From positions 1 through 64,000 of the forward strand of contig NZ_SJEE01000019.1 in the NCBI RefSeq assembly GCF_006937785.1: 64,000 nucleotides of DNA, written 5' to 3'. Made by a program: the position numbers and the translations under genes. This document shows, one piece after another, positions 1 to 8,489 of the stretch. Every line of letters starts with the position of its first letter. The stretch's first letter is position 1. The notes beneath the pieces were generated by a model that was not told the origin of the DNA, made no database searches, and worked only from the letters and a program-made list of their open reading frames with translations. Source of the stretch: Pseudanabaena sp. UWO311 (GTDB lineage Bacteria; Cyanobacteriota; Cyanobacteriia; Pseudanabaenales; Pseudanabaenaceae).

Positions 1-179
1 GTGAACCGTAAAATTTCAACATCTCCGTCTCAAGTTCTTCGCTGTAATAACCCAAAATTATTCCTTTTCTTTCTTTATCTGAGATTATCCTAATTTGCAC
101 AAGTTATTTGTTTTTCATTCCTTAGTACATCTATTTCTTTCTAGTTGAAGAAATAGCCACCATGCTAAACTAAACCGCT

Positions 180-1100
180 ATGCGAACGGACACGTTATTT
201 TTCCAACTATTCCAATCCTTCCACACGTTACTATTCGAGCTAATCGATCACCCTATTTCAGAAGCCGAAGGATACAAATTTAGTTCAGTCGAGATCAAAG
301 AAAAAGCATTTCGATTTGATGGCATCTTCATGCCCGAAACTAAAGACAAACCAATATTCTTAGCAGAAGTCCAATTTCAACCCAAAGAAAACTTTTACTC
401 CGAATTCCTAGCCGAAATATTCCTGTATCTCAACCAATATCGCCCCATCCAAGACTGGCAAGCCGTAGCCATATTCGCCAGACACAACTGCGAGCCAGCA
501 CCCGATAAGTTTTCTCAAGAACTAATCGCATTAGGACGAATTAAGCGCGTATATCTAGAAGACCTAAGACAAGAGACAGATTCACATGGTATCGAAATTA
601 TTCAGCTAATCTTAGCATCAGAGAAGAAAGCCCCAAAACTAGCCAGAAAACTAGCTGAAAAAGTTGAGCAAGAAGCCAATACCGAACTGAGGGATAACAT
701 AGTAGAATTTATAGAAGCAGTATTGGTATACAAATTCCCAAAACTAAGTCGTCAAGAGGTTGAAGCCATGTTTACACATAGCGATCTAAAGAAAACCCGC
801 GTTTATCAAGATGCAGTGCTAGAGGGCAAACAAGAGGGTTTACAAATTGGCAAACAAGAGGGTTTACAAATTGGCAAACAAGAGGGTTTACAAATTGGCG
901 AACAACGCGGTTTAGTGAAAGGTCAGTCTGCAATGCTACAACGCCAACTAACCCGAAAATTAGGCAAAATATCTCCAAGCATAAAATCTAAGATTTCTAA
1001 ATTATCTGTCGCACAGCTAGAAGATTTAGCCGAAGCAATCTTTGACTTTCAAACTTCTGCTGATTTGAACGCTTGGGTAAAAAAACATTTGGCACGTTGA
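180..1100 (+). CDS. Rpn-family recombination-promoting nuclease / putative transposase (DUF4351 tail)
   Basis: The 306-aa product matches the Rpn/DUF2887 proteins of cyanobacteria, PD-(D/E)XK nucleases related to RpnA (YhgA) that act on DNA in trans. The N-terminal half has the typical opening (MRTDTLFFQLFQ) and nuclease-like core strands FRFDGIFMP and FLAEVQFQ, where D and ExQ would be the metal-binding positions. The C-terminal 55 residues fit DUF4351. Between them lies a linker made of three exact copies of an 8-residue unit (GKQEGLQI) plus a degenerate fourth, which looks expandable. ATG 180 is the only sensible start. The gene stands alone, followed by a transposase remnant. The family is confident; the in vivo role is not known. 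Confidence 0.85.
   Translation: MRTDTLFFQLFQSFHTLLFELIDHPISEAEGYKFSSVEIKEKAFRFDGIFMPETKDKPIFLAEVQFQPKENFYSEFLAEIFLYLNQYRPIQDWQAVAIFARHNCEPAPDKFSQELIALGRIKRVYLEDLRQETDSHGIEIIQLILASEKKAPKLARKLAEKVEQEANTELRDNIVEFIEAVLVYKFPKLSRQEVEAMFTHSDLKKTRVYQDAVLEGKQEGLQIGKQEGLQIGKQEGLQIGEQRGLVKGQSAMLQRQLTRKLGKISPSIKSKISKLSVAQLEDLAEAIFDFQTSADLNAWVKKHLAR
825..896 (+). repeat. 24-bp tandem repeat, three identical units, inside the Rpn gene
   Basis: Three perfect 24-bp units lie at 825-848, 849-872 and 873-896, followed by a diverged fourth unit to about 920. Each unit is a whole number of codons, so copy changes keep the frame. Identical nucleotides, not only identical amino acids, point to recent expansion by slippage or recombination. 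Confidence 0.95.
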
Positions 1101-1170
1101 TTGAAGATATAGCATTGCAAATTTCAATCTTTGATGGATAGCTTGGATATCAACTTAAACACTGTGCGAA

Positions 1171-1338
1171 AAAAGAGATCTGGGCTTTAAGTTAGAACCT
1201 CGTCGTTGGGATATAGAACGTACTTTTGCTCGTCTTGGTAAGCAGCGGAGCTTGAATAAAGATTATGTCTTCCTGAACTTAAGTGAAGCTTTTGTTCATT
1301 GGGTCAGGATTGCGCTCATGCTCAAAGAGGCTTTGTAA
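1171..1338 (+). pseudogene. C-terminal remnant of an IS5-type (DDE) transposase
   Basis: A reading frame ending in TAA at 1336-1338 encodes about 50 residues with the signature PRRWDIERTFARL, the C-terminal block of IS5/IS427-group transposases containing the catalytic E. No start codon and no upstream D-D part are present, so only the 3' end of the gene remains. It lies between the Rpn gene and the convergent MBOAT gene. I saw no paired terminal inverted repeats around it. Confidence 0.75.
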
Positions 1339-1373
1339 AAGTTGTTAAATAGCATGCGTTCTACAACTAGTTT

Positions 1374-2876
1374 TTAAAAATCAAAATAGATAAAGGGGAG
1401 TTTCTTGTCGGGGCTGAGGATGCTGACTAGAAAAAGGCTGACGGGAACTAGAAATAATTTCACTTGCCAGTTTAGCTGCCACTTGGCGCGATCGCAACGA
1501 TAGGCAACTAGAGAACACATGCATAGACCAAATAGTAATAACGCAATCTGTCCTGCCGTAATACCGAGAGATTCTACATAGATTTTTACACCGAACTGAG
1601 GATCGCTCTCGTAGCCCCAGAGTCTTTGCAAAAACATATTTGTATCAACTAAATTAGGTAATCGGAACGGAATCCAGCCGATAAATACTACCAACTGGGT
1701 GATTGCAACTGCCAAGAGTCTCATTGGCAAAGGCTTCCAGATTTTATGCAAATCTTCAAATACCCTGCAAACTTCCATCCAGAGGCGATGAGCCACCAGC
1801 GCCGCACCATGCCAGACACCCCAAATAATGAAGCCCCAGTTTGCACCATGCCAAATTCCGACTACAAGCATGATGATCATCAAATTTAGGCAAGTCCGCC
1901 AAAGCCCACCCCTAGAACCCCCCAAAGGAATATACAGATAATTTCGCATCCATGCGCCGAGGGTCATGTGCCAACGCCGCCAAAAGTCGGAAATGCTTGC
2001 TGAGAAATAGGGGAAATCGAAATTTTGAGGCAACTTGAAACCTAATAACAAAGCGCTACCTCTAGCCATATCGATATAGCCGCTAAAGTCACAATAAATT
2101 TGAATGCCATAGGCAAATAGAGCCAACCATAGATCGATACTGCCTGCGCGTTCAGTATTCCGAAAACTAAGATCAACTAGTCGGGCAAGATTGTCTGCAA
2201 TGATCCCTTTTTTGACGGCTCCACAAGCAAATAACCATACACCTTCAGCAATATCTGGTAAAACGGGACGCGATCGCGTGATTAGTTGTGGTGCAAATTC
2301 TTGATAGCGGGTAATGGGACCAGATAGTAGTTTGGCAAAAAATAACTTATAAGCTGCAAAATTTAGAAAATCCTTGGCGGGACTATTACCGCGATAGGTA
2401 TCAACTAAGTAAGCAATTAACTCAAACACAAAAAAGCTGAGCGTGATCGGCGGTACGATGTTTGCCTTCGCCCAGATCGCTAGCGAACTCCCCACTGGCA
2501 AACCCGTAATATTGCCGATCGCCGTTGCGACGAAAGGAATATATTTAAACCCAAATAGCAGTAGCACATCAAAAAATATCCCCACAAAAAGCAGCCACTG
2601 CTTCAGGAATTTGTCGCCTTTGCGAATTTCTCCTCCCAACCAAAAATTAATTGCCAACATCACTAACAACAGCCAAACATATTGCCTCTGAATAAATGAG
2701 TAAAACAGTAAGCTTGCTGTCAAAATAATTAACAAGCGTGCTTGCACATTTGGTAAGAGCCAATAAATAACTGTAACGATGAGCAGGAATAAAGCATAAT
2801 CAAGGGACAAAAAGTCCATTTTTACGCTACTCAAATAATTCAAAAACTGGGAAAAATTGAAGACCAGAAAATCCAT
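1374..2876 (-). CDS. MBOAT-family O-acyltransferase (AlgI-like)
   Basis: This 500-aa polytopic membrane protein has the length and hydrophobic pattern of AlgI/DltB-type membrane-bound O-acyltransferases, which transfer acyl groups to extracytoplasmic polysaccharides. The family signature is clear: YCDFSGYIDMARG, then FWRRWHMTLGAWMRNYLYIP, then GIWHGANWGFIIWGVWHG with the catalytic His. ATG 2876 follows the DUF1830 stop by two bases, so the two are probably co-transcribed; an alternative start is the second MDFL at residue 20. No AlgJ/SGNH partner gene is adjacent, so the acceptor polymer cannot be named. Confidence 0.9.
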   Translation of the reverse strand: MDFLVFNFSQFLNYLSSVKMDFLSLDYALFLLIVTVIYWLLPNVQARLLIILTASLLFYSFIQRQYVWLLLVMLAINFWLGGEIRKGDKFLKQWLLFVGIFFDVLLLFGFKYIPFVATAIGNITGLPVGSSLAIWAKANIVPPITLSFFVFELIAYLVDTYRGNSPAKDFLNFAAYKLFFAKLLSGPITRYQEFAPQLITRSRPVLPDIAEGVWLFACGAVKKGIIADNLARLVDLSFRNTERAGSIDLWLALFAYGIQIYCDFSGYIDMARGSALLLGFKLPQNFDFPYFSASISDFWRRWHMTLGAWMRNYLYIPLGGSRGGLWRTCLNLMIIMLVVGIWHGANWGFIIWGVWHGAALVAHRLWMEVCRVFEDLHKIWKPLPMRLLAVAITQLVVFIGWIPFRLPNLVDTNMFLQRLWGYESDPQFGVKIYVESLGITAGQIALLLFGLCMCSLVAYRCDRAKWQLNWQVKLFLVPVSLFLVSILSPDKKLPFIYFDF

Positions 2877-2878
2877 TG

Positions 2879-3241
2879 TTAGGAGACTACTTCAGGTTCA
2901 GGTAGGTTCAGCAGCGCCGATGGATCGTGAAGTGAGTCATCATCAATATGTTTGATGGGAACCCAGTCAGGTAAAGCGCAGCTAGCTTCTTCTACCTGTA
3001 ATTGGACACAGGGAATTGTATCCGAAAGTATGGAGCTTGCCATCATACCTGTATGAATCTCAACATGTGCCGAGGCGATCGCCTCAAATATAAGATTTTG
3101 CCCAGGGAATACAACCCGCTCGAAATACCATAGAGGGACATCGGTAATCCGAGCTATTTGGATTTTGCTGGTTGCATTTACATAAGAGCAGACAATCTTT
3201 TTGTCGTGCAAATCAGCAGGTAAAGGATCAAATATGGACAT
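2879..3241 (-). CDS. DUF1830 family protein
   Basis: The 120-aa protein matches the cyanobacteria-specific DUF1830 family: CSYVNATSKIQIARITD, then WYFERVVFPGQ, then VEIHTGMMASSILSDTIPC. The function is unknown. It has no signal peptide or membrane segment, and its C-terminus is acidic. It lies immediately upstream of the MBOAT gene with a 2-bp gap, which suggests one transcript, but DUF1830 genes are not known to me as acyltransferase partners. Confidence 0.85.
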   Translation of the reverse strand: MSIFDPLPADLHDKKIVCSYVNATSKIQIARITDVPLWYFERVVFPGQNLIFEAIASAHVEIHTGMMASSILSDTIPCVQLQVEEASCALPDWVPIKHIDDDSLHDPSALLNLPEPEVVS

Positions 3242-3370
3242 AGTATTTTTTATATAAAGTTATTTAAGCAAAAATTAACAAGATTTTTTGGACATTAAAC
3301 CAGCGTTAGTTAGTCATTAACCCAAAAATATTCCTAATTAAATCAAATAAACCCTGCCGATATATTTGGA

Positions 3371-3526
3371 ATGAACAAGAATACTAATCTCGCCATTTTG
3401 CCCGTACATAAAGCTAACACTCAAGACCAACTAGCGATTGTAAACACTACTACCAACTATCAATTCAGCGATCGCCAATTTGATCCCTGTTTGATCCCCG
3501 ATTTATCGATCCCCATGATTACCTAA
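3371..3526 (+). CDS. possible 51-aa small protein in a 425-bp intergenic region
   Basis: The gap 3242-3666 between DUF1830 and the radical SAM gene contains one open frame too short for the ORF track. It runs from ATG 3371 to TAA 3524-3526 and ends in DPCLIPDLSIPMIT. It has one overlapping HIP1-like site and no strong Shine-Dalgarno sequence. I do not recognise it. The rest of the gap is AT-rich with nothing else recognisable. Confidence 0.25.
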   Translation: MNKNTNLAILPVHKANTQDQLAIVNTTTNYQFSDRQFDPCLIPDLSIPMIT

Positions 3527-3666
3527 CTGGTGAGAAAGTGAATATAATTAAGATATGTAAAGACTTAGGGGTAAATAACCATCAATTCACACAAATGAAA
3601 ATTGTGGTAAAAGCCCCAAAAATAATAAAAACAATAATAAATAATTTAGATCAAAGATAAAATTCT

Positions 3667-5289
3667 ATGTCTACTACTGATTTCATAAAAGATCCCCAAG
3701 ATTTAGCTAGTGACATATCTGGTGTAGCCTTAGGCTGCGATCGCATTCTTTACATCCGCCTACCATGCAACCCGATTTTTCCGATTGGCGTAGTTTATTT
3801 ATCAGATCACATTCATAAGGTTGCGCCGCATGTGCAACAAAATATTTTTGATTTAGGCACTGTGCCACCCCTTGATTTTTATGCAGCTCTGGATCGGGCG
3901 ATCAATAAGTTTCAGCCAAATTTATTAGTATTTTCTTGGAGAGATATTCAGATTTATGCTCCAGTAGGTGGGCGAGGTGGCAATCCCCTGCAAAATGCGT
4001 TTGAGTTTTACTATGCCAAAAATCCTTTTAAGAAATTTCGTGGTGCTATCAATGGACTACGACTATTTACGGCTTATTACACTGAGCTTTGGCGCAACTC
4101 AAATTTAATCAAGCGAGGCTTAAGTCGAGCTAGAAGATATCATCCTGAAGCCAGAGCCGTAATTGGTGGTGGCGCGGTCAGTGTTTTTTATGAACAGTTA
4201 GGGAACGTGTTACCCAAAGGAACAATTATTTCTGTTGGCGAGGGTGAATCTTTATTAGAGCGTTTGGTGCAAGGACGTGAAATCGAAGGCGATCGCTGCT
4301 ATGTGGTCGGAGAAACTAAGCCTCGCGCCAGATTAATCCATGAGCAACCCGCACCGATTGAAAAAAGTGCTTGCAATTACGAATATATTGAATCGATTTG
4401 GGAAGATTTTAATTACTACTTCCGCGATCGCGACTTTTATATCGGTGTGCAAACTAAGCGAGGCTGTCCGCACAACTGTTGTTATTGCATTTATACGGTA
4501 ATTGAAGGTAAGCAAGTTCGCATCAATCCCACCGATGAAGTAATCAAGGAAATGCGCCAACTTTACGATCGCGGCGTTCGTAATTTCTGGTTCACCGATG
4601 CTCAGTTTATTCCTGCGAAAAAATTCATTGATGATGCTGTAGAACTTCTCGAAAAAGTCAAAGCATCAGGCATGACTGATATTCATTGGGCAGCCTATAT
4701 CCGTGCTGACAATCTCACGCCTTATCTCTGTCAGTTAATGGTAGAGACAGGTATGAGCTATTTCGAAATTGGTATTACTAGCGGCTCTCAAGAACTTGTT
4801 CGGAAAATGCGAATGGGCTACAACCTCAAGTCGGTATTACAAAACTGCCGCGATCTCAGAGCCGCAGGTTTTAATGAATTAGTTTCCGTTAACTATTCTT
4901 TTAATGTGATCGATGAGACTCTAGAAACAGTACGTCAGACGATCGCCTATCACCGAGAATTGGAAGCTATTTTCGGTGCGGATAAAGTGGAACCTGCGAT
5001 CTTCTTCATTGGGTTACAACCACATACACATTTGGAAGATTATGCTTTCAAAAATAACATTCTCAAGAAAGGCTATAACCCAATGAGTATGATGCCTTGG
5101 ACTGCCAAGAAGTTACTTTGGAATCCTGAGCCTCTAGGTTCATTCTTTGGGGAAGTATGTCTAGAAGCATGGAAGCGCGATGATGACGACTTCGGGCGGA
5201 CGGTAATGGATATTCTCGAAGAGCGCCTTGGACGCGCACCATTGGAAGAAGCTCTCGCTGCGCCGATGAAAGAACTAGTAAATGCTTAA
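3667..5289 (+). CDS. B12-binding radical SAM protein, photosystem II high-light acclimation type
   Basis: The 540-aa protein has an N-terminal cobalamin-binding-like region (residues about 25-230, with RLPCNPIFPIGVVYLSDH and VFSWRDIQIYAPVGGRGG) followed by a radical SAM core. The [4Fe-4S] motif is CPHNCCYC (CxxxCxxC), and the SAM-binding strands include YFEIGITSGSQ. The sequence closely matches what is annotated in cyanobacteria as the photosystem II high-light acclimation radical SAM protein. The substrate is not established. It is monocistronic, with a hairpin terminator nine bases after the stop. Confidence 0.85.
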   Translation: MSTTDFIKDPQDLASDISGVALGCDRILYIRLPCNPIFPIGVVYLSDHIHKVAPHVQQNIFDLGTVPPLDFYAALDRAINKFQPNLLVFSWRDIQIYAPVGGRGGNPLQNAFEFYYAKNPFKKFRGAINGLRLFTAYYTELWRNSNLIKRGLSRARRYHPEARAVIGGGAVSVFYEQLGNVLPKGTIISVGEGESLLERLVQGREIEGDRCYVVGETKPRARLIHEQPAPIEKSACNYEYIESIWEDFNYYFRDRDFYIGVQTKRGCPHNCCYCIYTVIEGKQVRINPTDEVIKEMRQLYDRGVRNFWFTDAQFIPAKKFIDDAVELLEKVKASGMTDIHWAAYIRADNLTPYLCQLMVETGMSYFEIGITSGSQELVRKMRMGYNLKSVLQNCRDLRAAGFNELVSVNYSFNVIDETLETVRQTIAYHRELEAIFGADKVEPAIFFIGLQPHTHLEDYAFKNNILKKGYNPMSMMPWTAKKLLWNPEPLGSFFGEVCLEAWKRDDDDFGRTVMDILEERLGRAPLEEALAAPMKELVNA

Positions 5290-5297
5290 TTAAAGCA

Positions 5298-5322
5298 AGA
5301 GGTGGCGCGTAGCGCCACCTCT
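5298..5322. terminator. hairpin terminator after the radical SAM gene
   Basis: An 11-bp perfect stem with triloop GTA and apex GC-GTA-GC. It belongs to the hairpin class described in the findings. The 3' flank is not a clean T-run, so termination strength is uncertain. Confidence 0.6.
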
Positions 5323-5368
5323 CCCGTTTCGGGTTTATAATATGTAATCAGCGAATGGAATAACATTT

Positions 5369-5950
5369 ATGGTTCAAGCCGCGATTCCCCAAGTCAAGTA
5401 TCTATCCTACGAAGAATACTATGCCTATGATGACGGCAGTGATACTCGCTATGAGCTAGAGGATGGAGAATTAGTTGCAATGCCCCCAGAATCAATTTTT
5501 AACTCTGATGTATCAATGCGACTATTGTTCGCATTAGGTAAATTTATTCCTGCCCATTTATTGAGATATAAAGAAGTCTCGATTGAGGTAAGTGGTCGTA
5601 GAGCTAAGGTCAGAATACCTGATCTGATAATTTTGGGCGAAGAATGTCGGATAGCTTTAGAGATGACGAAGAGAGGAACAATTACCCATGATATGCCACC
5701 GCCATTGGTGGTAATTGAGGTCGTATCTGCTGGACATGAGAATGAATCAAGGGACTATCGCTTTAAGCGCTCTGAATATGCAGCGAGAGGGATTGCTGAG
5801 TATTGGATAGTCGATCCTGTGCGTAGTCAGATTACGCTGCTATCTTGGGTTGAAGGCTTTTATGAAGAAGCTATTTATACAGGTGATGTAGTGATTAAAA
5901 GTGGCGTAATTCCAGAAATTGAGATTGATTTGAGAGATATTCTGGGTTAA
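5369..5950 (+). CDS. Uma2 family endonuclease (DUF820)
   Basis: The 193-aa protein belongs to the Uma2/DUF820 family, PD-(D/E)XK-fold putative restriction endonucleases greatly expanded in cyanobacteria. Family motifs are present in order: YELEDGELVAMPPES near residue 30, the metal-binding D in VRIPDLIILGE, then PPLVVIEVVS, and RDYRFKRSEYAARGIAEYWIVDP with the lysine and tyrosine typical of the family. The stop lies seven bases before the next ATG, so it is probably co-transcribed with the GTPase gene. The biological role of Uma2 proteins is unresolved. Confidence 0.9.
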   Translation: MVQAAIPQVKYLSYEEYYAYDDGSDTRYELEDGELVAMPPESIFNSDVSMRLLFALGKFIPAHLLRYKEVSIEVSGRRAKVRIPDLIILGEECRIALEMTKRGTITHDMPPPLVVIEVVSAGHENESRDYRFKRSEYAARGIAEYWIVDPVRSQITLLSWVEGFYEEAIYTGDVVIKSGVIPEIEIDLRDILG

Positions 5951-5957
5951 CTTTTTC

Positions 5958-7136
5958 ATGCAGGATTATCCACAACAGGTGCGCGATCGCCTAATCAATT
6001 ATCGCAATTTATTCCAAAAAGAATTAACAGAATCTGAGCTAGTAGAAATATTAGGTCTTGAAGAGAAACTTGATAAAAGCGCGATCGCGATCGCAGTTTT
6101 TGGCATGGTATCGCGGGGAAAGTCATCATTAATTAATGCTTTACTGGGACAGAAGCTAAGCGAGACGGGCGCTACTCATGGCACAACTAAAGATGTTGCA
6201 GTGTATGCGTGGGATGCTGGTGGAAAAATTCAACTGCGATTAATGGATACACAGGGGATTGATGAGATTGGTGGCGAAATAAGAGGAGAACTTGCCTTGG
6301 AATCAGCTAAACAAGCTGATTTAATTTTGTTTGTAATTGCTGGAGATATGACGCGGTTAGAACAAGAAGCGATCGCTAATCTACAAAAATACTATAAGCC
6401 GATTTTGTTGATTTTTAATAAAACCGATCTTTATCCTGAGTGCGATCGCGATGCCATTCATCAGGCGTTACAAAATATAGACATGCAGAAGCTGATCTCA
6501 CCGCAAGAGATTGTCTTGACATCAGCAGAGCCGAAGCCTTTTAAGGTAAGGCTCCAATATAGTGATGGGCGCGATAGTCAAGAAGTTTGGGAACAGCCGA
6601 AGCCTAACATCCAATCTTTAAAAGAGCGAATTCTAGATTTGCTGAATACTGAAGGGAAAGAATTGTTAGCGGTGAATGTATTGCGATCGCTATTAGAAAT
6701 CCAAAATGCAGTCACGCAAAGACATATCCAAAAATTACAAGCATCAACTACGATCGCAGCTTTGGTCTTTATATCGGAGGTGATCGGAATGTTGATATCA
6801 CCATTGCGATGGGTCGATGGCTTGATTAGTGGTATTTCTACTGGTCTATTCGTGAGCTGGGCGATCGGCAAATATCCGAGTCAGAAGAAGTATTTATGGT
6901 TAATAGTAGTTTTAGCGATCGCTGTTTTTGTTGGAGCTTCAGGGCTCAATAATGAAGTTGCTCGCTATATTCAAATTGTTGGGGCGGGATTGAGTTTATT
7001 GTTGCTATTTAGGAGCCTCATCGCTGATATCGATCAAAGTCAAGCTTCTGGAAAGCTTGGTGCAAAAACATTAATCACCGAAATTATTCGAGATGTCCCC
7101 GAATGCTCGATATTAAAAAGATTTCAGAACATTTAG
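5958..7136 (+). CDS. Era/dynamin-like GTPase with C-terminal membrane segments
   Basis: The 392-aa protein has a GTPase domain with G1 GMVSRGKS (residues 49-56), a G2-type threonine in GATHGTTKD, G3 DTQG near residue 98 and G4 NKTD near 157. Two or three hydrophobic segments between residues about 260 and 355 should anchor it in a membrane, with a short cytosolic tail. This is the layout of cyanobacterial Era-like membrane GTPases of unknown function. It follows the Uma2 gene by seven bases. The last codons form one arm of a bidirectional terminator shared with the convergent oxidoreductase gene. Confidence 0.8.
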   Translation: MQDYPQQVRDRLINYRNLFQKELTESELVEILGLEEKLDKSAIAIAVFGMVSRGKSSLINALLGQKLSETGATHGTTKDVAVYAWDAGGKIQLRLMDTQGIDEIGGEIRGELALESAKQADLILFVIAGDMTRLEQEAIANLQKYYKPILLIFNKTDLYPECDRDAIHQALQNIDMQKLISPQEIVLTSAEPKPFKVRLQYSDGRDSQEVWEQPKPNIQSLKERILDLLNTEGKELLAVNVLRSLLEIQNAVTQRHIQKLQASTTIAALVFISEVIGMLISPLRWVDGLISGISTGLFVSWAIGKYPSQKKYLWLIVVLAIAVFVGASGLNNEVARYIQIVGAGLSLLLLFRSLIADIDQSQASGKLGAKTLITEIIRDVPECSILKRFQNI

Positions 7137-7179
7137 AGATAAAAATAGGGATTTGCCCTGTTTTTATCTCTAAATGTTC
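7127..7179. terminator. bidirectional terminator overlapping the 3' ends of two convergent genes
   Basis: A 19-bp perfect stem (7127-7145 with 7161-7179) has A- and T-rich outer arms and a small inner GGG/CCC stem. The last codons and stop of the GTPase gene, and the last codons and stop of the oxidoreductase gene, are read from the two arms of the same palindrome. Confidence 0.85.
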
Positions 7180-8453
7180 CAATCACGCCGAAAAGCAAAC
7201 CAGCTCTTGAATTTCGCTTGCTGGCGACAATCACGATGGAGTTTTTCCCATTGCTCTGTAATCTGTAACTCTTGTAAAACGGCGATATTTTGGATTTTGA
7301 CTTTTCCTTGCATGGCGATCGCGATCGCCTCGATCACGAACTTGGCGCGATCGCCAAACATACTTGCACCAAGAATTTGCCCTTTATAGTTACAAATGAT
7401 TTTGCATAAGCTATTCTCTGTAGAGCTTTCTAAAATATACAGAGCTTGCCCATACTTTTGTTTTGCCAATAGTTCAGTCATGCCAACCTGAGCGACGGTT
7501 GGCATTGTTGATACATTGATCATCTTCGGACCTTGAGGAATAGATACTGATCGCCAAAAATCAGTTTGCAAGGTTTGTTTCACAATCTTGGCAATATCTC
7601 GATCACCATGACATTGATAAATATGGCGATCGCTAGGAAAGTAAAACTCTTTTGGCGCTAAGGGTATTAAAAGGCGATCGCATTCTATCGTTTGGTTATC
7701 TATCCAAATCTTTGTGCGGCTATGCTCAGCCTGGCTTACCGCAGTCGTTTGGGTGTTGGTATAAATCTCAATCCCTTCAGCTTCTAGTTGAGCTTGCAAA
7801 GTACGGGCGATCGCCACATCTACGTTTGGTAGAATATGATTACGGTCAGTGATTAAGCTTGTATTTACACCCAGAAAATTTATGGCTTGCGCGATCGCAC
7901 AAGCATAGGAATCATCACCTAGAACAGCGATCGAGTGAGGTAGATCTTCTAAATTTAGGAGCTGATGTGCGGTTAAGTAATTATGTTCAGCAAGCCCAAA
8001 GATTTTCCGATGTGGTGTGATGTCATGGGCGATCGCGTAGGTGCGTGAACTGAGTCTGCGATGAGAAAATGCTCTAGATCTTTCTGTGAGGGCATTTTCG
8101 CTAACTTCTAAAACATGAGAATTTTGGATTTTACCTTGAAATTTACATTCCCCAATAATTACATCAACCCCATTTTTTTGCAGTATTTCTAACCTTTCTT
8201 CCTGCCAAAAATTATCACGAATTGAGGATATCCGATTATTAAAAAGGTGCAAACGCTCAGATTTAGGGCGATCTCTGATCATATTTTGCAATAACAGTAA
8301 AATATAATCAATCTGGACAATGTTTAGATAAGCATCTTTGACTTGATGCTCCAAGACCCAAGCTACTCTGGCTCCACGTTGAGCCGCAAGGCTAACTAAT
8401 TTATAAGCATGAGCGCTCATGCCAATCACAACGAGGTCATAATCGACCGACAT
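7170..8453 (-). CDS. degenerate pyridine nucleotide-disulfide oxidoreductase-like flavoprotein
   Basis: The protein (427 aa from the second Met) aligns in layout with the MerA/Lpd family: N-terminal FAD-binding Rossmann strand (DYDLVVIGMSAHAYKL), central NAD(P) domain (IAVLGDDSYACAIAQAINFLG) and C-terminal dimerisation domain beginning VAQVGMTELLAKQKYG. The glycine motifs are altered (GMSAHA, GDDSYA) and no CxxxxC redox pair is visible, so it may not be a normal disulfide reductase. I start it at ATG 8453 because that Met precedes the FAD strand and leaves 36 bp to the divergent kinase. The substrate is unknown. Confidence 0.7.
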   Translation of the reverse strand: MSVDYDLVVIGMSAHAYKLVSLAAQRGARVAWVLEHQVKDAYLNIVQIDYILLLLQNMIRDRPKSERLHLFNNRISSIRDNFWQEERLEILQKNGVDVIIGECKFQGKIQNSHVLEVSENALTERSRAFSHRRLSSRTYAIAHDITPHRKIFGLAEHNYLTAHQLLNLEDLPHSIAVLGDDSYACAIAQAINFLGVNTSLITDRNHILPNVDVAIARTLQAQLEAEGIEIYTNTQTTAVSQAEHSRTKIWIDNQTIECDRLLIPLAPKEFYFPSDRHIYQCHGDRDIAKIVKQTLQTDFWRSVSIPQGPKMINVSTMPTVAQVGMTELLAKQKYGQALYILESSTENSLCKIICNYKGQILGASMFGDRAKFVIEAIAIAMQGKVKIQNIAVLQELQITEQWEKLHRDCRQQAKFKSWFAFRRDWNI

Positions 8454-8489
8454 TCTAGACAAGCTCTTAATCAATTAACGACTAAACCA

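Noticed and set aside
1-60. Possible partial gene on the minus strand at the left edge (..YYSEELETEMLKFYGS..)
   Set aside because: About 20 codons with no start codon or ribosome binding site; too little to support.
825-920. Short regularly repeated DNA resembling a CRISPR array
   Set aside because: The units are directly adjacent with no spacers and lie in frame inside the Rpn gene.
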